A stretch of DNA of 5,326 bases from an uncultured Bacteroidota bacterium (GTDB lineage Bacteria; Bacteroidota; Bacteroidia; UBA7662), in assembly GCA_903908015.1 (NCBI GenBank), contig CAIVQI010000278.1:1-5326 (forward strand), read 5' to 3'. Positions 1 through 4,352 of the stretch are shown piece by piece. Positions within the stretch are counted from its first letter, which is position 1; every line of letters starts with the position of its first letter. Both the position numbers and the translations under genes were made by a program. The notes under the pieces are model-generated. The model searched no databases and was not told the DNA's origin. It saw nothing but the letters and a program-made list of their open reading frames with translations.

Positions 1-219
1 AGGGGCTTGAATCTCTTCGAGCATTTGCAGACGAGCCAGCGGATATTGGTCGAAATTGGTGACCACAAGAAATCCACTGCACAGTGCACGGTTGCGCTGC
101 AGGGTGAGAGAGAACAACGATGTTCCGTTGATGAGGGGGTAGAATTGCTTGGGCCAGAGGGTGCGGCTCACGGGCCACAAGCGGGTGCCGCTGCCGCCGG
201 AGAGGATCAGGTTGATCAT
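1..219 (-). CDS. manC: Mannose-1-phosphate guanylyltransferase-like nucleotidyltransferase, N-terminal part (gene runs off the left edge)
   Basis: The first 73 codons of a sugar-1-phosphate nucleotidyltransferase are present; the rest lies left of the window. The protein begins MINLILSGGSGTRLWPVSRT. The signature GGSGTRLWPxSR (residues 8-19) is the nucleotide-binding loop of the NTP-transferase Rossmann fold, and the following WPKQF (22-26) supplies the conserved lysine. This wording, especially RLWPxSR then PKQF, is typical of GDP-mannose pyrophosphorylases (ManC/CpsB), which join mannose-1-phosphate and GTP into GDP-mannose in the cytoplasm for polysaccharide and glycan synthesis. The ATG at 219-217 leaves the usual 6-7 residues before the GG motif. 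An exact Bacteroidota -7 element lies about 30 bp upstream. The gene is divergent from the winged-helix regulator, 103 bp away. The C-terminal part is unseen, so a fused isomerase domain, or specificity for another sugar, cannot be excluded; the family call is firm, the exact substrate less so. Confidence 0.85.
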   Translation of the reverse strand, partial: MINLILSGGSGTRLWPVSRTLWPKQFYPLINGTSLFSLTLQRNRALCSGFLVVTNFDQYPLARLQMLEEIQAP

Positions 220-249
220 GTCTGTTGTAGAATATCGATTTTAAAGCAT

Positions 250-257
250 CAAAAATA
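250..257 (-). promoter_or_regulatory. Putative -7 promoter element for the manC-like gene
   Basis: Read on the minus strand this is TATTTTTG, an exact match to the Bacteroidota -7 consensus TAnnTTTG. It ends 30 bp before the ATG at 219, giving a predicted leader of roughly 25 nt. No convincing -33 TTTG is found at the usual spacing of about 20 bp; the nearest TTG is only 14 bp upstream. The assignment rests on motif and position alone. Confidence 0.4.
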
Positions 258-291
258 CGGCCTTTCCCCACCAACATCATGTGGTTTGTAC

Positions 292-299
292 TATTATTG
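292..299 (+). promoter_or_regulatory. Weak -7-like element before the winged-helix regulator
   Basis: TATTATTG matches TAnnTTTG with one mismatch and ends 23 bp before the ATG at 323. It sits just after the first of two TTGTACT copies (286-292 and 312-318), which are 26 bp apart. Such a paired repeat around a promoter could be an operator for the regulator itself, but a 7-bp repeat is short and may be chance. Confidence 0.2.
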
Positions 300-322
300 T
301 AGGCCCGAATATTGTACTGATT

Positions 323-646
323 ATGCGTTTGGACTTCGATAAGGCGCTTGTGGCGGCTGCCCTTTTGGATGCGCTCACCCTGCCCACGCGGCGAAGCCTG
401 CTCAACAACATCATCAAGCATGGTGTGTCGACGCGGCAGGAGATGGTCGACCAAACTGGCTTTTCCAGAGCGCTGGTCTACCACCACCTGAAAATATTGG
501 TCAATAGTGGATTGGTTGAGGTGCATCCCACGAAACCCTTACCAGAGTATTCACTGAACCACTTGCGCTGGTCGATGGTACGCAGTCTGCTGCGCGAATT
601 CCGCGACCGAGGGGTGGGTAGGAAGAAGCCCAATGCACGTAAATGA
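323..646 (+). CDS. Small winged-helix (ArsR-like) transcriptional regulator
   Basis: This is a 107-residue, single-domain DNA-binding protein. The stretch ALTLPTRRSLLNNI (17-30) resembles the first helix of ArsR-type repressors (the ALxxPTRxxIL pattern). A helix-turn-helix follows at about 37-62, with recognition helix SRALVYHHLKILVNSG (48-63), then a wing GLVEVHPTKPLPEYSLN (63-79) and a C-terminal helix likely used for dimerisation. There is no cysteine anywhere, so the metal-sensing ELCVCDL-type site of classical ArsR proteins is absent and the signal is unknown. The ATG at 323 was chosen because it begins the recognisable fold; a GTG at 281 in the same frame would add 14 residues with no homology and would consume the candidate promoter. 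The 3' end converges on serS with a 17-bp gap. It is divergent from the manC-like gene and may control that gene or itself, which is inference from position only. A MarR-like assignment is the alternative. Confidence 0.75.
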   Translation: MRLDFDKALVAAALLDALTLPTRRSLLNNIIKHGVSTRQEMVDQTGFSRALVYHHLKILVNSGLVEVHPTKPLPEYSLNHLRWSMVRSLLREFRDRGVGRKKPNARK

Positions 647-663
647 TGCCTGGAAGATGAATG

Positions 664-1947
664 TTAACCAGGGACGCTGATCGATTCGAATCCGGTGTAG
701 GGCACAAGTGCTGCCGGAATTCGAATGGAGTTGCCCGTTTGGTGGTGTTCCAAGAGCGCCGCAACAATTCGTGGGAGGGCCAAAGCAGAGCCGTTGAGTG
801 AATGGGCCAGCTGGTTTTTCCCATCTTCATCGCGGTAGCGTACTTTCAAGCGGTTGGTCTGAAAGGTTTTGAAGTTACTCACCGAACTCACCTCCAGCCA
901 GCGGTCTTGCCCGCGGCTCCATACTTCGAAATCATAGGTAAGGGCAGATGCGAAACTCATATCGCCGCCACACAAACGGATCATGCGGTGGGGGAGTTCA
1001 AGGGCTTCAATGAGCGATCCTACATGTTGGCACATCTCAATGAGGGCCTGCTCGCTTTGTTCTGGGAGGGTAATTTGAACAATCTCCACCTTGTCAAATT
1101 GATGCAGGCGGTTGAGGCCGCGCACATCCTTGCCGTAAGAGCCCGCTTCGCGCCGAAAGCAAGGTGTGTATGCTGTATTTTTGATCGGCAGGTCGGATGA
1201 CTTCCACAGGGTGTCGCGGTACAGGTTGGTCACGGGCACTTCGGCGGTCGGCGCCAAATACAATTTGTCTTCCCCCACAAAATACATTTGCCCTTCCTTG
1301 TCGGGCAACTGCCCGGTTCCAAATCCCGATGCTTCATTCACCAAAATCGGGGGTTGTATTTCAAGGTAGCCAGCAGCGGTGTTTCGATCGAGAAAAAAAT
1401 TGATGAGTGCCCGTTGAAGGCGGGCACCAGCGCCTTTGTAGACCGGAAAACCTGCGCCGGTGATCTTCACACCTTCCTCGAAATCAATGAGTCCGAAGGT
1501 TTTGGTCAGCTCCCAGTGCGGCAAAATGCCCGAACCCCCTGGCAATATCGTGCCCCATCGGTGCACTTCCAGGTTGTCGTCGGGTGTACGCCCGGAGGGC
1601 ACCAAATCATGGGGTAAATTGGGCAGTTGAACAAGCATTTGGTGGAGCGCCTGTTCGATTTGTCCCAGTTGTTCCGAACATTCACTGTCGTCGTTTTTTA
1701 AGCGGGCCACTTCCTCTTTTTTGGCTTGAGCCTCGGTAGTCCGACCCGATTTCATGTCATCACCAATCTCGCGCGACAACGCGTTGACCTTCGATTTGAG
1801 TTGGTCGCTTTGGGTTTGAAGCGCTCTTTTTTGCTCATCGGCAGCCAAAATTTGGTTGATGCGGGCCGCGGCGTCAGCCACATATTTGCGTTCGAGACCC
1901 GCCACGACGGCCTCTGTTTGGGTTCTAATCAGGTTAATTTCGAGCAT
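664..1947 (-). CDS. serS: Seryl-tRNA synthetase (serine--tRNA ligase)
   Basis: Cytoplasmic class II aminoacyl-tRNA synthetase that activates serine with ATP and charges tRNA-Ser (also the first step for tRNA-Sec where present). The 427 residues match the usual bacterial length of about 425-430. Residues 1-105 form the antiparallel coiled-coil arm that grips the long variable arm of tRNA-Ser. The catalytic core follows: motif 1 around 175-202, the serine-binding TAEVPVTNLYRDT (234-246), motif 2 with FRREAGSYGKDVRGL and HQFDKVE (264-288), CGGDMSFASALTYDFEVW (326-343), and motif 3 NGSALALPRIVAALLEHHQ (385-403) with the class II arginine at 393. All key motifs appear intact and the C-terminus IRIPAALVPYTGFE is typical of Bacteroidota SerS. 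The ATG at 1947 puts MLEINLIRTQTEAV at the expected N-terminus. It lies 36 bp downstream of the TPR gene on the same strand, and that gap holds a -7 consensus, so it may be transcribed both alone and by read-through. Confidence 0.98.
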   Translation of the reverse strand: MLEINLIRTQTEAVVAGLERKYVADAAARINQILAADEQKRALQTQSDQLKSKVNALSREIGDDMKSGRTTEAQAKKEEVARLKNDDSECSEQLGQIEQALHQMLVQLPNLPHDLVPSGRTPDDNLEVHRWGTILPGGSGILPHWELTKTFGLIDFEEGVKITGAGFPVYKGAGARLQRALINFFLDRNTAAGYLEIQPPILVNEASGFGTGQLPDKEGQMYFVGEDKLYLAPTAEVPVTNLYRDTLWKSSDLPIKNTAYTPCFRREAGSYGKDVRGLNRLHQFDKVEIVQITLPEQSEQALIEMCQHVGSLIEALELPHRMIRLCGGDMSFASALTYDFEVWSRGQDRWLEVSSVSNFKTFQTNRLKVRYRDEDGKNQLAHSLNGSALALPRIVAALLEHHQTGNSIRIPAALVPYTGFESISVPG

Positions 1948-1969
1948 AGTGCAGGGAATATTTTGCCCG

Positions 1970-1977
1970 CAAAAATA
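1970..1977 (-). promoter_or_regulatory. Putative -7 promoter element for serS
   Basis: Minus-strand TATTTTTG is an exact TAnnTTTG match inside the 36-bp gap between the TPR gene and serS. It ends 22 bp before the serS ATG, implying a leader of about 15-20 nt. A TTTTG lies 24 bp upstream, inside the last codons of the TPR gene, slightly beyond the usual -33 spacing. This suggests serS does not depend solely on read-through from its upstream neighbour. Confidence 0.4.
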
Positions 1978-1983
1978 AGCGGT

Positions 1984-4041
1984 TCAGTCTTGCAGGGGCA
2001 TCAAAACTTGTAGGGTTAGTCCGGGCACCCCTTTCGTCAAGTCCATGGTCACCTGACCGCCCAATTGCTGTATGCTTTGGTGCACGATCGCCAGTCCACC
2101 TAGGGTTGCCCTTCCTGCTATGCTAATGGGCCAGTCGAAGCGCCGATTGCTCAGCTGCAAGACCGCTTGTTGCGCCGAATCGAGCAGTTCGGGTCCGTAG
2201 TCGACCCACTTAAGCTGTATGGGAAGCAGACGCTGTTTGGGCTCCTTTAAGTCTACTTGCACGGGTTTTAGGGGGCGACCGCTTTGTCTGTACGGTTCCT
2301 CCATCCATTCAACCAGATTGCGCATCATCAGATAAAAAAGGGCAGGATGGGTTCGCATGAGCAGCCCACTTCGTTGTGATGTGAGTTGGAAATCGACGCC
2401 GATTCCTTGCAGCGACTGCGTGATGAGTTCTTCGGCAGTGTTTTGGGTTGGCGGGTAATCGCGTGGATGGTGTTGTATGTTGATCAGGAGCATGAGGTCG
2501 TCGATATGTGCCATTAGCTGTTCTGTGTGCATGCAGGTGATCTTGTTTGGACTTTGATCCGATGCCGCATTCACTTTGTTGTTAACCCTAGAGAGTATGC
2601 CGAGTTGCTGGCTTATCTCCTTCAAAAACATGCTAATATTCTGGGCCTGCATTCTTTGTTCGTGGAAAAGTTCTTCTTGTGTGTCGTGCAATTTTTGTCG
2701 CTGACGTGCTTCTTGCTCTTGTTCCCTCCTATTTCGTTCACCCAGCTGAACTTGTTGTTGCTTTCGGTGCTGTCTCACGAACCGTCCCAAAAACAGGAGC
2801 ATCATCAGAAGCCCGGCACCGAGCACGAGGTTCATCCGTATGGCGTATTTAAAGTTGGTTTTTTGACTGTTCAAATCACTTTTCAGAACTTCGTTTTGAT
2901 CGAGCGCATCGATGAGGCGCACTTCAGTTTGTTCCCTGGCATTTTGTTGTGCCAATTTCAACTCCTGAAGATGGGTTTCATGCAGGTTGGCCAGTTGCTT
3001 TTTTTGGTAGTCCAGCGCCTTCTGTGGCCGGTTCATCGCCATGGAGATGTCTGTGAGGAGCGTATAGAGGTTGTCGATATTTTGTTTGGAACCCGACTTC
3101 TCGGCCAATTCAAGTGCTCGTTGTGCATTGCTCTGGGCGCGGTTGTGTTGTCCCTGATCTAAATCTCGTCGGGCCAATGCCAACAGGGCCCTAATGATGC
3201 TGGGTATATCAGAGATTTTTTCTGCCATCGCAAGGCCTGTGCGGTATCGCTCCTCGGCTTGTTGGTGGCGTCCAGTGAGGGCAAAAACATCGCCCAGGTT
3301 CAGGTTTCCGTTCACCTGTCCCCACATATCGTTTTCCTGTTCGTCGATGCGCAGCGCTTGGAGGTAACAATCGATGGCAGCAGCGTATTTCTTTTGTTTC
3401 TCATGAATGACACCGATGTTATTGATGGTGTAGCTCACCCCACTCGGGATGTTCAGTTTGCGGTAGGTACTGAGGGCACTTTCGTATTGGGTCCGCGCCT
3501 CTTGGAATTTATTTTGCACCATCAACAGATTTCCAAGGTTGTTGTTGATTCCGGCCATCGCAGCGTCCTTTCCGCGGTCTTTCATGTAAAAAAGGGCGTT
3601 TCCGTACTCATTGGCTGCTTCGGTGTATAGGGCCAATCCAAAGTAGATCATGCCGAGATTGGCGTGAGCCACCCCCATGCCGATGGTATCGGTTTGCTCT
3701 GCATATAACTTAACAGCCTTTTTCCCTTCCTTCAGTGCACGGGTGGTTTGACCCACAAGGCTCAAGGCCGTACTGAGTGTTTTTCGCATTTCAGCCTCGA
3801 GAGCCTGTATTTCAGGATTGGGATTGCCTTTAGTTGAACTCAGGAGTTGCTCCATCAACCCTACGGTACTGTCGGGATTGGAGTCGTATAGGCTTCGGGC
3901 AAAATCAATACGCTGTTTGATTTTTGTTGCGTTTTGAGCGGCTGTTTCATGGCTCTGCAACAGGATCAGTAGCGGTACATGCAGTACGAGCCACACTAAA
4001 ATTTTGTTCCTCAGACAGGGTTGGGGTGGAGTTGCGAACAA
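1984..4041 (-). CDS. Membrane-anchored TPR protein with a degenerate histidine-kinase-like C-terminus
   Basis: Residues 1-35 look like a signal peptide: R11 and K13, a hydrophobic core 14-28, then ETAAQ, with likely cleavage near residue 35. Residues about 87-352 contain six or seven tetratricopeptide repeats (clearest at 126-152, 165-194, 205-234, 245-275, 283-313 and 323-352), predicted to lie in the periplasm. A helical linker leads to a membrane segment (about 402-421), then a Gln/Glu/Arg-rich coiled coil (423-465) in the cytoplasm. The layout is that of Bacteroidota TPR sensor kinases. The tail is only kinase-like: ISQQLG (476-481) stands where ISHELR-type wording carries the phospho-accepting His; N-box-like NLVEWM (575-580) lacks the second Asn; DYGPEL (614-619) resembles a G1 box missing a Gly; LGGLAIVHQSIQQLGGQV (647-664) resembles the G2 region. 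It probably senses or scaffolds through protein contacts rather than by phosphotransfer. The start is TTG at 4041: an in-frame stop at 4056-4054 excludes anything further upstream, the first in-frame ATG is codon 63, and starting there would remove the signal peptide. It is divergent from rho and upstream of serS. Function and partner are unknown. Confidence 0.8.
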   Translation of the reverse strand: MFATPPQPCLRNKILVWLVLHVPLLILLQSHETAAQNATKIKQRIDFARSLYDSNPDSTVGLMEQLLSSTKGNPNPEIQALEAEMRKTLSTALSLVGQTTRALKEGKKAVKLYAEQTDTIGMGVAHANLGMIYFGLALYTEAANEYGNALFYMKDRGKDAAMAGINNNLGNLLMVQNKFQEARTQYESALSTYRKLNIPSGVSYTINNIGVIHEKQKKYAAAIDCYLQALRIDEQENDMWGQVNGNLNLGDVFALTGRHQQAEERYRTGLAMAEKISDIPSIIRALLALARRDLDQGQHNRAQSNAQRALELAEKSGSKQNIDNLYTLLTDISMAMNRPQKALDYQKKQLANLHETHLQELKLAQQNAREQTEVRLIDALDQNEVLKSDLNSQKTNFKYAIRMNLVLGAGLLMMLLFLGRFVRQHRKQQQVQLGERNRREQEQEARQRQKLHDTQEELFHEQRMQAQNISMFLKEISQQLGILSRVNNKVNAASDQSPNKITCMHTEQLMAHIDDLMLLINIQHHPRDYPPTQNTAEELITQSLQGIGVDFQLTSQRSGLLMRTHPALFYLMMRNLVEWMEEPYRQSGRPLKPVQVDLKEPKQRLLPIQLKWVDYGPELLDSAQQAVLQLSNRRFDWPISIAGRATLGGLAIVHQSIQQLGGQVTMDLTKGVPGLTLQVLMPLQD

Positions 4042-4062
4042 TATATTGCAGATTTACGATGT

Positions 4063-4070
4063 CAAAATTA
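4063..4070 (-). promoter_or_regulatory. Putative -7 promoter element for the TPR-pseudokinase gene
   Basis: Minus-strand TAATTTTG is an exact TAnnTTTG match ending 21 bp before the TTG codon at 4041. The transcript would start near 4056, leaving a leader of about 15 nt. This placement supports the TTG start over any internal ATG. No good -33 TTTG is visible at the expected distance. Confidence 0.4.
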
Positions 4071-4104
4071 GTGAGTTTAATGTTTTTGAAGCGACTTTTG
4101 ATGG

Positions 4105-4128
4105 TTTTTTTCTGACGTCAGTTAAAAA
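4105..4128. repeat. Palindrome CTGACGTCAG flanked by T and A tracts
   Basis: The 10-bp perfect palindrome at 4112-4121 is extended on each side, after two mismatched pairs, by five T:A pairs (4105-4109 with 4124-4128). The symmetric centre has no loop, which suits a dimeric DNA-binding protein better than an RNA hairpin. It lies about 35-60 bp upstream of the TPR gene's -7 element, where an activator or repressor could act. The protein that would bind is unknown. Confidence 0.4.
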
Positions 4129-4179
4129 ATAGTCGATTTTGTGTTTCGGCTTGTCTCGAATTGTGGGTCATGAAAAGAT

Positions 4180-4200
4180 GATTTTCCATGGTGGAAAATC
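4180..4200. repeat. Perfect 9-bp inverted repeat upstream of the rho promoter
   Basis: GATTTTCCA (4180-4188) and TGGAAAATC (4192-4200) are exact reverse complements separated by three bases. No T-tract follows on either strand, so it does not look like an intrinsic terminator. Its position, 28 bp upstream of the rho -7 element, fits an operator or an activator site. It could also act on the divergent TPR gene. Confidence 0.45.
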
Positions 4201-4228
4201 CCAAACGTGGTTGATCGCATATAATCGC

Positions 4229-4236
4229 TATATTTG
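4229..4236 (+). promoter_or_regulatory. Putative -7 promoter element for rho
   Basis: TATATTTG is an exact TAnnTTTG match. The transcript would start near 4243, giving a leader of about 110 nt before the rho ATG at 4353. A TTG at 4211-4213 is only 15 bp upstream, short for a -33 element. A TATAAT at 4220-4225 also occurs, but Bacteroidota sigma factors generally do not use that box. Confidence 0.4.
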
Positions 4237-4267
4237 CATCGATTGGTGGCGTTGGGCGTGTTGTTTG

Positions 4268-4352
4268 CTGCCTCCCATTTCTCCTTTTTGATCTTTTGGT
4301 TCCTTGCATTGAATGCATAACCCACCCTGACTTATTTCCTTTATCTGTTTTT
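4268..4352 (+). promoter_or_regulatory. C/T-rich, G-poor rho leader (candidate autoregulatory rut-like site)
   Basis: In the predicted 5' untranslated RNA of rho, positions 4271-4352 contain about 23 C but only about 8 G, with many CC, TC and CT steps and almost no strong hairpin. A small odd palindrome (TGCATT-G-AATGCA, 4305-4317) is the only symmetry. Rho binds unstructured C-rich, G-poor RNA, and in E. coli rho is known to be autoregulated by attenuation in its leader. Use of the same logic here is inference from composition and position. There is no Shine-Dalgarno sequence before the ATG. Confidence 0.3.

Larger units (their letters stand above)
4042..4352. other. Divergent intergenic region between the TPR-pseudokinase gene and rho
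   Basis: This 311-bp region holds no gene I can support. It contains the start-proximal promoter of the leftward TPR gene (-7 at 4063-4070), two palindromes (4105-4128 and 4180-4200), the rho promoter (-7 at 4229-4236) and a C/T-rich rho leader. The AT-rich left half contrasts with the pyrimidine-rich right half. Short minus-strand open frames at 4118-4325 have no recognisable content and cross the rho promoter, so they are not called. Confidence 0.7.

Noticed and set aside
281..322. GTG at 281 as the start of the winged-helix regulator
   Set aside because: The extra 14 residues match nothing in the fold and would overlap the candidate -7 element; the ATG at 323 starts directly before the first helix.
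7..342. Plus-strand open frame of 111 codons
   Set aside because: It is antisense to the clear ManC N-terminus and continues across the divergent promoter region.
649..672. CCTGG/CCAGG inverted repeat between the convergent regulator and serS, as a shared terminator
   Set aside because: A 5-bp stem with a 14-base loop and no T-tract is too weak, and one arm lies within serS.
2527..3162. Plus-strand open frame of 211 codons inside the TPR gene
   Set aside because: It is antisense to the TPR/coiled-coil coding frame; its Leu/Phe-rich composition is what the reverse complement of Gln/Glu/Lys codons gives.
4220..4225. TATAAT as a sigma-70 type -10 box for rho
   Set aside because: The neighbouring exact TAnnTTTG fits the phylum better, and no TTGACA-like box lies 17 bp upstream.
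4118..4325. Two overlapping minus-strand open frames of 66-67 codons in the intergenic region
   Set aside because: No family resemblance, and they run across the rho promoter and both halves of a palindrome.
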